Below are positions 32,497 through 41,165 of a stretch of DNA of 64,000 nucleotides, piece after piece. A model generated the notes under the pieces. That model was given only the letters and a program-made list of their open reading frames with translations. It made no database searches and was not told the origin of the DNA. Numbering within the stretch: position 1 is the stretch's first letter; each line of letters begins with the position of its first letter. The stretch is from Rubrivivax sp. (GTDB taxonomy: Bacteria; Pseudomonadota; Gammaproteobacteria; Burkholderiales; Burkholderiaceae_C). The DNA lies in assembly GCA_026125665.1 (NCBI GenBank), contig JAHCKS010000009.1:1-64000 (forward strand). The letters are read 5' to 3'. The position numbers and the translations under genes are program-made.

Positions 32497-32982
32497 ATGG
32501 ATGGGGCGGGTCCTGCTCCCGCGATGGGACTGGAGCCGTGGGCCGCGTACCACGGCGACGCCGAGGCCGCGCGCCTGGCCGTGCTGCGTATCCTGGCCGA
32601 GTATCCCGATCTGTCCCAACGGGCGCTTTCCACCGCGCTGGGGTTGAGCCTGGGCAAGACCCACTACGTGCTGCACGCGCTGCTCGACAAAGGGCTCGTG
32701 AAGGTGCGCAACTTCCAACGCAGCGAGAAGAAGCTGCACTACGCCTACGTGCTGACGCCGTCCGGTATGAGCGAAAAGTTCCGCTTGACGATGCGCTTCC
32801 TCGCCCGCAAAGAGGCTGAGTTCAAGGCCCTGCAGAAGACGATCGCGACGTTGCGGCTGGAGTTGCGCCGCGAAGCCGACCCTCACGCTATGGATCCTGC
32901 GCATCCCGGCGGGCCCAGCCACTGTCGCGTCGAACGATCCGGTGCCACCCCGCCTTCGGGCCCCCGGGAAGACGTGAAGTGA
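32497..32982 (+). CDS. MarR-family EPS-associated transcriptional regulator
   Basis: This small winged-helix protein belongs to the MarR-like group found in exopolysaccharide clusters. The helix-turn-helix region is LSQRALSTALGLSLGKTHYV, followed by the wing KVRNFQRSEKKLHYAYVLTP and a C-terminal helix (LARKEAEFKALQKTIATLRL). The start is uncertain: the ATG at 32497 follows AGGAG at close spacing, while in-frame ATGs at 32470, 32479 and 32524 are alternatives. A TACAAT hexamer at 32466-32471 could be a -10 element for this gene and the leg genes. The tail is Pro/Gly-rich and overlaps the possible GTG start of the next gene. Confidence 0.82.
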   Translation: MDGAGPAPAMGLEPWAAYHGDAEAARLAVLRILAEYPDLSQRALSTALGLSLGKTHYVLHALLDKGLVKVRNFQRSEKKLHYAYVLTPSGMSEKFRLTMRFLARKEAEFKALQKTIATLRLELRREADPHAMDPAHPGGPSHCRVERSGATPPSGPREDVK

Positions 32983-33014
32983 AGCTGGACGGTACGGCCC
33001 GGCAAGTCGATCAC

Positions 33015-34025
33015 ATGCAACTGTCCGGCAAGAAGATTCTCGTCACCGGTGCCGATGGCTTCATCGGCTCGCACCTGACCGAGCACCTCGTGCGCAGCGG
33101 GTACGACGTGCGGGCGTTCGTGCTCTACAACAGCTTCAACTCTTGGGGCTGGCTGGACGAGAGCGAGGCGGCGGTCAAGGCGTCGCTCGATGTCTTCGCG
33201 GGCGATGTCCGCGATCCTCACGGCGTGCGCGCCGCGATGCGCGGCTGCGACGTGGTGCTGCACTTGGCAGCGTTGATCGCCATCCCCTACTCGTACCACT
33301 CGCCCGACACCTACATCGACACGAACGTCAAGGGCACGCTGAACATCGTGCAGGCGGCACGCGAGCTCGGCGTGCAGCGCGTCGTTCACACGTCGACGAG
33401 CGAGGTCTACGGCACCGCCCGCTTCGTGCCGATGACCGAGGAACACCCGCTGCAGGGCCAGTCGCCCTATTCGGCCAGCAAGATCGGCGCCGACCAGGTC
33501 GCGCTGAGCTTCCACCTCTCGTTCGGTACGCCGGTGGCGGTGATCCGCCCGTTCAACACCTACGGGCCGCGCCAGTCGGCGCGCGCCGTCATCCCCACCA
33601 TCATCACGCAGATCGCCGCCGGGGAGTCCCAGGTCCGCCTCGGCGCCACGCATCCGACGCGGGACTTCAACTACGTACAGGACACGGTACGCGCCTTCGT
33701 CGCCGTCGCCGAGAGCGACGCCGCGGTCGGCCGCGTCATCAACGCCGGCAGCAACTACGAGGTTTCCATCGGCGAGACGGCGCGGACGATCGCGCGCCTG
33801 ATGAACCGGACCATCGAAGTACGAAGCGACAGCGAGCGCCTGCGCCCCGCCGAAAGCGAAGTCGAGCGGCTGTGGTCCGACAACCGCCTGGCGCGCCAGC
33901 TGACGGGCTGGACGCCGCAGTACGCCGGCCTCGATGGCTTCGAGCGCGGCCTGCGCGAGACCATCGAGTGGTTCTCGGCCCCGGCTCATCTGGCCCGCTA
34001 CAAGGCCGCTCGCTACAACGTCTGA
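33015..34025 (+). CDS. legB: NAD-dependent 4,6-dehydratase LegB
   Basis: LegB is the first dedicated enzyme of legionaminic acid synthesis, converting GDP-GlcNAc (UDP-GlcNAc in some species) to the 4-keto-6-deoxy sugar. The 336-residue protein has the Rossmann loop TGADGFIG (11-18), the LegB-specific stretch RAFVLYNSFNSWGWLDE, HTSTSEVYGTA and the Tyr152-x3-Lys156 pair (PYSASK). The ATG at 33015 gives the usual N-terminus MQLSGKKILVTG. A GTG at 32979 that overlaps the regulator stop (GTGA) would add 12 residues. The following genes supply all later steps. Confidence 0.92.
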   Translation: MQLSGKKILVTGADGFIGSHLTEHLVRSGYDVRAFVLYNSFNSWGWLDESEAAVKASLDVFAGDVRDPHGVRAAMRGCDVVLHLAALIAIPYSYHSPDTYIDTNVKGTLNIVQAARELGVQRVVHTSTSEVYGTARFVPMTEEHPLQGQSPYSASKIGADQVALSFHLSFGTPVAVIRPFNTYGPRQSARAVIPTIITQIAAGESQVRLGATHPTRDFNYVQDTVRAFVAVAESDAAVGRVINAGSNYEVSIGETARTIARLMNRTIEVRSDSERLRPAESEVERLWSDNRLARQLTGWTPQYAGLDGFERGLRETIEWFSAPAHLARYKAARYNV

Positions 34026-34033
34026 GGTTCCGG

Positions 34034-35218
34034 ATGAGTGCGCGCCCCTCCTCGACCGATCCGGTGCCCGCCGTGCTCGAGGCCGTGCGCTCGGTGCTGG
34101 GCACGCCGAGCGGGTCGATCGCGCTGCACGAGCCCGAGTTCGGCGCGCGCGAGTGGAAGTACGTCAAGGAGTGCCTCGACACGGGCTGGGTATCGTCCGT
34201 CGGCTCCTACGTCGACCGCTTCGAGCGCGACCTGGCCGCTGTCACCGGCGCCCCGCATGTGGTGGCCACCGTCAACGGCACCGCGGCGCTGCACGTGTGC
34301 CTGAGGCTGGCCGGGGTCCGGGCGGGGGACGAGGTGCTGATGCCCTCGCTGACCTTCATCGCGACGGCGAATGCCGTCTCCTACACGAGCGCGATACCCC
34401 ACTTCGTCGACGTGGAACCGGCTTCCCTCGGCGTCGACGCGCACGCGCTGGAGGCGTACCTGCGCGACGTGGCCGAGCGCCGCGACGGTGGCGCCTTCAA
34501 CCGCCGCACGGGGTCGCGCTTGCGCGCCCTCGTCGTGATGCATGTCTTCGGCCACCCCTGCGACCTCGACGCGCTGGGGGCCCTGGCCGAGCGCTGGAGC
34601 CTGGTCCTGATCGAAGACGCCGCGGAGTCGCTCGGCGCCAGCTACAAAGGGCGGCACACGGGCAACGTCGGTCGGCTGGCCGCGCTCAGCTTCAACGGCA
34701 ACAAGGTCGTCACCACCGGGGGTGGCGGTGCCGTACTCACGGGCGACGCACAGCTCGGCAGGCACGCCAAGCACCTGACCACCACGGCGCGCGTGGCCCA
34801 TCGCTGGAGCTTCCTGCACGACGAGGTGGCCTACAACTACCGGCTGCCCAACCTGAATGCGGCACTCGGCTGCGCACAGCTCGAACAGCTGGCGAGCTTC
34901 GTCGAACGCAAGCGCCGCCTTGCCGAACGCTACGCCGGCGCCCTTGCCGGCGTGGCTGGCGTCGAGTTCCTGCGCGAGCCGCCGCACACGCGAAGCAACT
35001 ACTGGCTCAACACACTGGTGCTGGCGAAGGAGCAGGCGGCGAAGCGCGACGCTCTGCTTGCCTCGCTCAACGACGCCGGCTACATGTCGCGCCCGCTGTG
35101 GACGCCGATGCACCGGCTGCCGATGTACGAAGGCTGCCAGCGCATGCCGTTGCCGGTGACGGAGTCGCTGGAGGCGCGCATCGTGAACGTGCCGAGCAGC
35201 GCGCGGCTGGCATCGTGA
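34034..35218 (+). CDS. legC: LegC-family PLP-dependent aminotransferase
   Basis: LegC transfers an amino group to C4 of the 4-keto-6-deoxy sugar made by LegB. The 394-residue protein is of the DegT/DnrJ/EryC1 type, with TVNGTAALHVCLRLAGV, the PLP-contacting IEDAAESLGASYKG and the Schiff-base lysine Lys224 in SFNGNKVVTTGGGG. The N-terminal VKECLDTGWVSSVGSYV is typical of the LegC group. It lies 8 nt after legB. Confidence 0.92.
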   Translation: MSARPSSTDPVPAVLEAVRSVLGTPSGSIALHEPEFGAREWKYVKECLDTGWVSSVGSYVDRFERDLAAVTGAPHVVATVNGTAALHVCLRLAGVRAGDEVLMPSLTFIATANAVSYTSAIPHFVDVEPASLGVDAHALEAYLRDVAERRDGGAFNRRTGSRLRALVVMHVFGHPCDLDALGALAERWSLVLIEDAAESLGASYKGRHTGNVGRLAALSFNGNKVVTTGGGGAVLTGDAQLGRHAKHLTTTARVAHRWSFLHDEVAYNYRLPNLNAALGCAQLEQLASFVERKRRLAERYAGALAGVAGVEFLREPPHTRSNYWLNTLVLAKEQAAKRDALLASLNDAGYMSRPLWTPMHRLPMYEGCQRMPLPVTESLEARIVNVPSSARLAS

Positions 35219-35250
35219 GCGCCGACCCAACACCCATCGGTCACCCGACC

Positions 35251-36411
35251 ATGCCGAAGCGCCAGCGCATCTGCGTTGTCACCGGCAGCCGCGCCGAGTA
35301 CGGCCTACTGCAGTGGATGTTGCACGACCTGCAGGGGGACGCCGCGTTCGAGCTGCAGCTCGTCGTGACCGGCATGCACCTGGCACCCGAGTTCGGCCTC
35401 ACCGTGCGCGCGATCGAGGCAGACGGGTTCACGATCACGCGCCGGGTCGACATGCTCGTCTCGGGCGACGGCGCGGCGGCCATCTGCAAGTCCACGGCCC
35501 TCGGCCTGCTCGGCCTGTCCGACGCGCTCGAAGCGCTGACTCCCGACGCCGTCGTGGTGCTCGGCGATCGTTTCGAGATCCTGGCCGTCGCGGTGGCCTG
35601 CCTGATGCACCGCGTCCCGCTCGTGCACATCGCCGGCGGCGACGTGACCGAAGGGGCGATCGACGAGTCGATGCGCCATGCGATCACGAAGATGGCCCAC
35701 CTGCATCTCGTCACGAACGAGGAGGCCGCCCGTCGCGTGCGCCAGATGGGCGAGGACCCGCAACGCGTGCAGGTGGTCGGCAGCCCGGGACTTGATCACC
35801 TGCGCCGGCGTCCGCTGCTGGACCGCATCGCGCTTGAGGAGGCACTCGGCGCGACGCTCGGCGCGGTCAATCTCCTCGTCACCTTCCACCCCGTGACGCT
35901 GGCGCCCGACGAAGGCGTCGGCGAGCTCGACGAGATGCTGGCCGCGCTGGCCGAGGTGGACGCGGGCACAGCGATCTGGCTCACGCGGCCCAACGCCGAC
36001 ATGGGAAGCCGCATGTTCGCCCGCCGCGTCGACGAGTTCGCCGCCGCGCGCCCGGGGCAAGTGCATGTCTACGCCTCGCTCGGCCAGCTGCGCTATCTGA
36101 GCCTGATGGCGCTCGCCGACGCGGTGGTGGGCAACTCGTCCAGTGGGCTGTACGAAGCGCCGTCGCTGAAGGTTCCCACCGTGAACATCGGCGACCGGCA
36201 GCGCGGCCGGCTGGCTGCGGCATCGGTGCTGCACTGTGCGCCCGAACGGCAGGCGATCCGGCGCTGCCTGTCCCAGGCACTGGGTCTGGACTGCCGAGAT
36301 GTCGTCAATCCCTACGGCGACGGCCACAGCAGCGAACGCATCGTAGCCGCGCTGCGCGCGCTGCCGCCCAGGCAGGCGCTGCTGCGCAAGCCCTTCTTCG
36401 CAGCGGCTTGA
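35251..36411 (+). CDS. legG: Hydrolysing UDP/GDP-sugar 2-epimerase LegG (NeuC family)
   Basis: This enzyme removes the nucleotide and inverts C2 of the diacetylated sugar to give 2,4-diacetamido-2,4,6-trideoxymannose, the precursor of legionaminic acid. The 386-residue protein has the NeuC start ICVVTGSRAEYGLLQWML, the VVLGDRFEILA block, HIAGGDVTEGAIDESMRHAI and a C-terminal NSSSGLYEAPSLKVPTVNIG. A GTG at 35215 overlapping the legC stop (GTGA) is a possible alternative start that adds 12 residues. The position between legC and legI fixes its role as LegG rather than NeuC of sialic acid synthesis. Confidence 0.92.
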   Translation: MPKRQRICVVTGSRAEYGLLQWMLHDLQGDAAFELQLVVTGMHLAPEFGLTVRAIEADGFTITRRVDMLVSGDGAAAICKSTALGLLGLSDALEALTPDAVVVLGDRFEILAVAVACLMHRVPLVHIAGGDVTEGAIDESMRHAITKMAHLHLVTNEEAARRVRQMGEDPQRVQVVGSPGLDHLRRRPLLDRIALEEALGATLGAVNLLVTFHPVTLAPDEGVGELDEMLAALAEVDAGTAIWLTRPNADMGSRMFARRVDEFAAARPGQVHVYASLGQLRYLSLMALADAVVGNSSSGLYEAPSLKVPTVNIGDRQRGRLAAASVLHCAPERQAIRRCLSQALGLDCRDVVNPYGDGHSSERIVAALRALPPRQALLRKPFFAAA

Positions 36412-36426
36412 CGAGGAACGATCCCG

Positions 36427-37503
36427 ATGGGCGAGCGCTGCCTCTTCATCGCCGAAGCCGGCGTCAATCACAACGGCTCGCTCGAACTGGCGCTGCAGCT
36501 GGTCGATGCCGCTGCCGACGCGGGCGCGGACATCGTCAAGTTCCAGACCTTCCGTGCCGACCGGCTCGTCACCGCCGACGCCCGCAAGGCCGACTACCAG
36601 GTGGCCAACACCGGCGAAGCCGGCGCGCAGCTCGAGATGCTGCGCCGCCTCGAGCTCTCGCCGGATGCACACCACCGAGTCTTGGCGCGCTGTCGCGAGC
36701 GCGGCATCCGCTTCATGTCCACCGCCTTCGACGCCGAAAGCCTGGCCTTCCTGGCCACGCTGGAGATGCCGGCCGTGAAGATCCCTTCGGGCGACATCAC
36801 GCACGGGCCGCTGCTGCTGCAGGCCGCGCGCCTCGAGCTGCCGCTCATCGTCTCCACGGGGATGTGCACGCTGGCCGATGTCGAGGCCGCGCTCGGGGTC
36901 ATCGCCTACGCGCTCACGCAGCCCGGCGAGCCCCGCGACCGCGCCGCCTGCGAACGGGCCCGCCGCTCCCCACGCGGCGCCTCGGCGCTTGCGGCACGCG
37001 TGACGCTGCTGCATTGCGTGACGCAGTACCCGGCTCCACCCGAAGCCATCAACCTGCGCGCCATGGACACGCTCGCGCGGGCGTTCGGGCTGCCGGTCGG
37101 CTACTCCGACCACACCATGGGCATCGAGGTCGCCCTGGCCGCCGCGGCGCGCGGGGCGCGCGTGATCGAGAAGCACTTCACGCTGGACCGCGAGCTCCCC
37201 GGCCCGGACCACGCGGCCTCGCTGGAACCGCAGGAGCTGCGCCAGCTCGTCGCCGGCGTGCGCAGGGTGGAGACGGCGCTCGGCAGCCCCGTCAAGGCGG
37301 CTTCCGAGGCAGAACTGGGCAACCTCGCGACCGCCCGGCGCAGCATCGTGGCGGCACGCCCCATCCGACGCGGCGAGGCCTTCACCCTCGACGATCTGGC
37401 GTTCAAGCGGCCTGGCGAGGGCCGCTCGCCGCTGGACACCTGGGCCCTGCTCGGCCAGGCGGCCAAGCGCGACTACCGAGCCGACGAGGCGATCGACGAG
37501 TGA
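36427..37503 (+). CDS. legI: N,N'-diacetyllegionaminate synthase LegI (NeuB family)
   Basis: LegI condenses the diacetamido-trideoxymannose with phosphoenolpyruvate to form legionaminic acid. The 358-residue protein shows the NeuB start IAEAGVNHNGSLELALQLVD, the KFQTFRADRLVT motif, KIPSGDITH, LHCVTQYPAPPEAINL, GYSDHTMG and IEKHFTLDRELPGPDH, followed by a C-terminal SAF (antifreeze-like) domain from about residue 295. A short insertion (around 165-185, Arg/Ala-rich) is not in the usual family pattern. Its stop overlaps the legH start (TGATG). Confidence 0.94.
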   Translation: MGERCLFIAEAGVNHNGSLELALQLVDAAADAGADIVKFQTFRADRLVTADARKADYQVANTGEAGAQLEMLRRLELSPDAHHRVLARCRERGIRFMSTAFDAESLAFLATLEMPAVKIPSGDITHGPLLLQAARLELPLIVSTGMCTLADVEAALGVIAYALTQPGEPRDRAACERARRSPRGASALAARVTLLHCVTQYPAPPEAINLRAMDTLARAFGLPVGYSDHTMGIEVALAAAARGARVIEKHFTLDRELPGPDHAASLEPQELRQLVAGVRRVETALGSPVKAASEAELGNLATARRSIVAARPIRRGEAFTLDDLAFKRPGEGRSPLDTWALLGQAAKRDYRADEAIDE

Positions 37504-38159
37504 TGAGCCCATCCGTCATCGTCGTCGGTGCCGGCGGGCACGGCGTCGTCGTCGCCGACGCGCTGCTTGCCGCGGGCGTGCCCGTGCTCGGGTTCACCGA
37601 CGATGACAGCCATCGGCATGGGCAGCGCGTTCTCGGCCTGCCGGTGCTGGGCGGGGACGAGGCGCTCGCCGCGCCCGATGCGCCGGGCCTGCAACTCGCC
37701 AACGGCATCGGCGGCACGGGGCTGGCGCGGACTGCACGGCGGGGCCTGCGCGCCGAGCTGCAGCGGCGCCTCGAGGCCATCGGCTTCCGCTTCTGCACGG
37801 TCGTGCATCCGGCAGCGATCGTCTCGCGCCATGCCGAGGTCGGCGCCAGCGCGCAGCTGCTGGCCGGCAGCGTCGTGCAGCCGCGCGCGCGCATCGGCGC
37901 GGGAGCGATCGTCAATACGCGTGCGATCGTCGAACACGACGTGATGCTCGGCGAGTTCGTGCATGTCGCGCCGGGCGCCGTCCTGTGCGGTGGCGTCAGC
38001 GTCGGCGAACAGGCCCACGTGGGCGTCGGCGCGGTCGTGCGCCAGGGCCTGCGCATCGGGCCGGGCACCATGATCGGTGCGGGAGCCGCGGTGGTGTGCG
38101 ACTGCGACGGTGGCGTGTGGGCGGGCGTGCCCGCTCGGCAAATCGGAGGCGCGGCGTGA
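37503..38159 (+). CDS. legH: NeuD/LegH-type sugar acetyltransferase
   Basis: The 218-residue protein has the NeuD N-terminal PglD-like domain (VIVVGAGGHGVVVADALL) followed by a left-handed beta-helix of hexapeptide repeats (about 95-200), ending in GVWAGVPARQIGG. In this context it most likely N-acetylates the 4-amino group of the LegC product using acetyl-CoA. O-acetylation of the finished nonulosonate, as done by some NeuD proteins, is an alternative. It is coupled on both sides, to legI by TGATG and to the next gene by GTGA. Confidence 0.87.
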   Translation: MSPSVIVVGAGGHGVVVADALLAAGVPVLGFTDDDSHRHGQRVLGLPVLGGDEALAAPDAPGLQLANGIGGTGLARTARRGLRAELQRRLEAIGFRFCTVVHPAAIVSRHAEVGASAQLLAGSVVQPRARIGAGAIVNTRAIVEHDVMLGEFVHVAPGAVLCGGVSVGEQAHVGVGAVVRQGLRIGPGTMIGAGAAVVCDCDGGVWAGVPARQIGGAA

Positions 38160-39205
38160 AACGCTGGGAACAAGTCCTGATCGGCCCGCACTGCAGCCTG
38201 CGCGACGCCTTGGCCGTGATCGATCGCACCGGCGGCCAGATGGCGCTCGTGGTCGACGACGATCGCCGGCTGCTCGGCACGCTGAGCGACGGGGACGTGC
38301 GGCGCGCGTTGCTCAAGGGAATGGTCCTTGCGGACGGCGTCGCCGGCGCGATGCATCGCTCGCCGGTGTGCGCCCGTTCCGGCGAGGACCGCGAGAGCAT
38401 CGTCGGGACGATGCGGCGTCGCGGCCTGCACCAGATGCCGGTGCTCGATGAGCAGGGGCGCGTCGTCGGCCTGCAGACCTATGTCGACTTCTTCGACACG
38501 CCGCGGCGGGCGAACTGGGTCGTCATCATGGCCGGCGGCCTCGGCACGCGGCTGGGCGAGCTGACGCGCGAGACGCCGAAGCCGATGCTGCCGATCGGCT
38601 CGCGCCCGCTGCTGGAGACCATCGTGCGCGGCATCGCCGAGCATGGCTTCGAGCGCATCTACCTCGCCGTGCACTACAAGGCGGAGCAGATCGAGGCGCA
38701 CTTCGGCGACGGCAGCGCGCTCGGCCTGGACATCCGCTACCTGCGCGAGGATCAGCGCCTGGGCACCGCGGGGGCGCTCAGCCTGCTTCCGGAACGACCG
38801 GCGCTGCCGCTGGTGGTCACGAACGCCGACCTGCTGACCAAGGAGGACCTGGGCCTGATGGTGGAACGCCACGTCGAGTCGGGTGCCGACGCGACGATGG
38901 CCGTGCGCCCCTACGAGATGCAGGTTCCCTTCGGCGTCGTGCGCGAACGCGACGGGCAGATCGCCGGCATCGAGGAAAAGCCTCTGCAGCGCTTCGTCGT
39001 CAGTGCCGGCATCTACGTGCTCTCGCCGCAGGTGATCGAGCTGGTCCCGCGTGGGCAGTGCTTCGATATGCCTGCGCTGTTCGAGGCGCTCATCGCCGGG
39101 GGTGGGCGCGCGCGCTGCCACCACGTGCGCAGCTACTGGCTGGACATCGGGCAGCCCCCCGACTACGAACGCGCCAAGCGCGAGTACCGCGAGGTCTTCC
39201 CGTGA
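38156..39205 (+). CDS. ptmE: PtmE-like CBS-domain sugar-1-phosphate guanylyltransferase
   Basis: In Campylobacter PtmE makes GDP-glucosamine from GlcN-1-phosphate and GTP for the legionaminic acid route. The 349-residue protein has two N-terminal CBS-type repeats (about 8-115) and a nucleotidyltransferase domain with the activation loop MAGGLGTRLGELTRETPKP (125-143) and NADLLTKEDLG as the metal-binding Asp site. The start is GTG at 38156, overlapping the legH stop. Its presence argues that the pathway uses GDP-linked intermediates. The assignment rests on domain order and neighbours, since other NDP-hexose synthases share the catalytic domain. Confidence 0.85.
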   Translation: MKRWEQVLIGPHCSLRDALAVIDRTGGQMALVVDDDRRLLGTLSDGDVRRALLKGMVLADGVAGAMHRSPVCARSGEDRESIVGTMRRRGLHQMPVLDEQGRVVGLQTYVDFFDTPRRANWVVIMAGGLGTRLGELTRETPKPMLPIGSRPLLETIVRGIAEHGFERIYLAVHYKAEQIEAHFGDGSALGLDIRYLREDQRLGTAGALSLLPERPALPLVVTNADLLTKEDLGLMVERHVESGADATMAVRPYEMQVPFGVVRERDGQIAGIEEKPLQRFVVSAGIYVLSPQVIELVPRGQCFDMPALFEALIAGGGRARCHHVRSYWLDIGQPPDYERAKREYREVFP

Positions 39206-39939
39206 TCGAGGGCCGCCGGGTACTGGCACTGGTGCCGGCGCGGCGAGGCTCCAAGGGCCTGCCGCTGAAGAACATTCGGCCCCTGCACGGCAAGCCGCTG
39301 CTTGCCTGGCCGATCGCGGCGGCGCGAGCGTCGCGCCATGTCGATCGCGTGGTCCTCAGCACCGACGACGCCGGGTTTGCCGAGTTGGGGCGCCAGGCCG
39401 GCGCCGACGTGCCCTTCCTTCGCCCGGCCGAACTCGCCAGCGACGACGCGCCGAGCATCGGCTTCATCCTGCACGCCCTGGATGCGCTCGACGCCGCCGG
39501 CGATCGCTTCGACTACCTGGTGCTGCTGGAGCCCACGTCGCCGCTGACCGAGGGCAGCGACATCGACGCTGCGCTGGCGGCGCTGCATGCCGCCTCGCCG
39601 CGGGCGCAGGCGCTGGTGGGCGTGAGTCCGATCGTGAACGCACATCCGGCCTTCGCTGTCCGCCTCTCGGCCGATGGGCTGCTGCGACCGTACGCGGCCG
39701 GCGCCTTCGATCAGCTGCCGCGGCGGCAGGACATCGAGCCGCTGTACGCGCTGGACGGCAGCCTGTACATCTCCACTGTCGCCTCGCTGCGGGCGCGGCG
39801 CGCCTTCTGCCACGGCGGCACGCTGCCCCACGTGATGCCCAGGTACAAATCCTTCGAGATCGACGACCTCGTCGACTTCATCTGCGTCGAGGCCCTGCTC
39901 GCCCACCGCGCGCTGCTCGACGAAGCGCCCAGCCAATGA
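39202..39939 (+). CDS. legF: CMP-legionaminic acid synthetase LegF (NeuA family)
   Basis: LegF activates legionaminic acid with CTP to CMP-Leg, the donor for glycosyltransferases. The 245-residue protein begins LALVPARRGSKGLPLKNI, the NeuA nucleotide-binding loop, and has VVLSTDDAGFAELGRQ and LVLLEPTSPLTEGSDID. The start is GTG at 39202, overlapping the previous stop as GTGA. Together with legB to ptmE it completes the pathway in one uninterrupted run. CMP-sialic acid or pseudaminate synthetase activity is less likely given LegB and LegC. Confidence 0.9.
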   Translation: MIEGRRVLALVPARRGSKGLPLKNIRPLHGKPLLAWPIAAARASRHVDRVVLSTDDAGFAELGRQAGADVPFLRPAELASDDAPSIGFILHALDALDAAGDRFDYLVLLEPTSPLTEGSDIDAALAALHAASPRAQALVGVSPIVNAHPAFAVRLSADGLLRPYAAGAFDQLPRRQDIEPLYALDGSLYISTVASLRARRAFCHGGTLPHVMPRYKSFEIDDLVDFICVEALLAHRALLDEAPSQ

Positions 39940-39967
39940 GCCGCCCCCGTTTCCCGGAGACCCATCC

Positions 39968-41158
39968 ATGAAGCGATGCACGAAGTGCCTGACCAAGGAG
40001 ACCGTCGACACGATCACGTTCGACGAGTTCGGGGTCTGCAGCGTCTGCCGCCAGGTCGAGTTCAAGAAGGAGAAGATCGACTGGGCGGAGCGCGGTCGCC
40101 AGCTGCAGGCCATCGTCGAGCGGCACAAGGGCCGCGGCCTGTACGACTGCATCGTGCCCTACAGCGGCGGCAAGGACAGCACTTTCCAGCTCTGGTACAT
40201 CGTCAGGCAGCTCGGGCTCAAGCCTCTGGTCGTGCGCTACAACCACTGGGGCTACCGGCCGCTGGTGGACGAGAACAACACCAGCGTCTTCAAGCAGCTG
40301 GGCGTCGACGTCGTCGAGTTCACGACCAGCTTCCAGGTCGTGCGCGAGCTGATGCTCGAGTCGCTGAAGCGGCGCGGCGACTTCTGCTGGCACTGCCACA
40401 CCGGCATCTATGCGGGCGTCATGCACATGGCGGTGCGCTTCGACACGCCGCTGATCTTCTGGGGCGAATCCACGGCGGAGTACCACAGCTGGTACACGTT
40501 CGAGGAGATGGAGGAGGTCGACGAGAAACGTTTCAACCGCGTCATGAACCAGGGCATCACCGCCGACGACATGTTCGAGTTCCTGCAGGGGCGCGTGGCC
40601 CGCCGCGACCTGTGGATGTTCGACTACCCGAAGCGGCAGGACCTGATCCGCCTGAAGGTCGAGTCGATCTGCCTGGGCAACTACATCGAGTGGAACACCA
40701 AGCGCCAGGTCGAGATCATCAAGCGCGAACTCGGCTGGAAGGGACAGGCGGTCGAGGGCGTGCCGCCCGAGTACGACTACGAGAAGATCGAGTGCACCTT
40801 CCAAGGCATGCGCGACTACGCCAAGTACGTCAAGCGCGGGTACGGCCGCACGAACCACCTGGCCTCGATCGACATCCGCAACGGCGTGCTCGACCGCGAC
40901 AGCGCGCTGCAACTGGAGGCGCGCTACGACGGCAAGCGGCCGGCCTCGCTCGACTGGTTCCTGAGGATCCTGCAGATCAGCGAGGCCGAGTTCTACGAGA
41001 TCCTGGCCAAGCACCAGGTCCATCCCTGGAAGTTCGACCCCGCCGCGGTCCAGACCGGGCCGCCGCTGCCCGACATGCCACGCTGGGACGCGACCCCGCT
41101 CGAAGGCCCCGTCGGTCCGCCGCGCGACGACCAGGGGCGCATGAAGAAGTACGTGTGA
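39968..41158 (+). CDS. N-acetyl sugar amidotransferase, copy 1 (PP-loop family)
   Basis: These ATP-dependent enzymes turn an N-acetyl group into an acetamidino (amidine) group with ammonia delivered by HisH/HisF-like partners. The 396-residue protein has the PP-loop SGGKDST (66-72), an N-terminal zinc-type cysteine set (Cys4, Cys7, Cys24, Cys27) and a further WHCH motif near residue 142. The hisH- and hisF-like genes follow directly. The location right after legF suggests the substrate is the legionaminic acid intermediate, giving a 5- or 7-acetamidino form as known in Legionella and Campylobacter. That substrate choice is inference. Confidence 0.88.
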   Translation: MKRCTKCLTKETVDTITFDEFGVCSVCRQVEFKKEKIDWAERGRQLQAIVERHKGRGLYDCIVPYSGGKDSTFQLWYIVRQLGLKPLVVRYNHWGYRPLVDENNTSVFKQLGVDVVEFTTSFQVVRELMLESLKRRGDFCWHCHTGIYAGVMHMAVRFDTPLIFWGESTAEYHSWYTFEEMEEVDEKRFNRVMNQGITADDMFEFLQGRVARRDLWMFDYPKRQDLIRLKVESICLGNYIEWNTKRQVEIIKRELGWKGQAVEGVPPEYDYEKIECTFQGMRDYAKYVKRGYGRTNHLASIDIRNGVLDRDSALQLEARYDGKRPASLDWFLRILQISEAEFYEILAKHQVHPWKFDPAAVQTGPPLPDMPRWDATPLEGPVGPPRDDQGRMKKYV

Positions 41159-41165
41159 GCCCGTC

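Noticed and set aside
37403-39229. A 608-codon minus-strand open frame opposite legH and ptmE
   Set aside because: The plus-strand genes show intact motifs and 4-bp overlaps; the antisense protein is low complexity.
33015-39939. Sialic acid (Neu5Ac) or pseudaminic acid synthesis
   Set aside because: LegB- and LegC-type enzymes and PtmE are present, while a simple NeuC-NeuB-NeuA set or PseB/PseC/PseG/PseH types are not; Leg is the better fit, though chemical proof is lacking.
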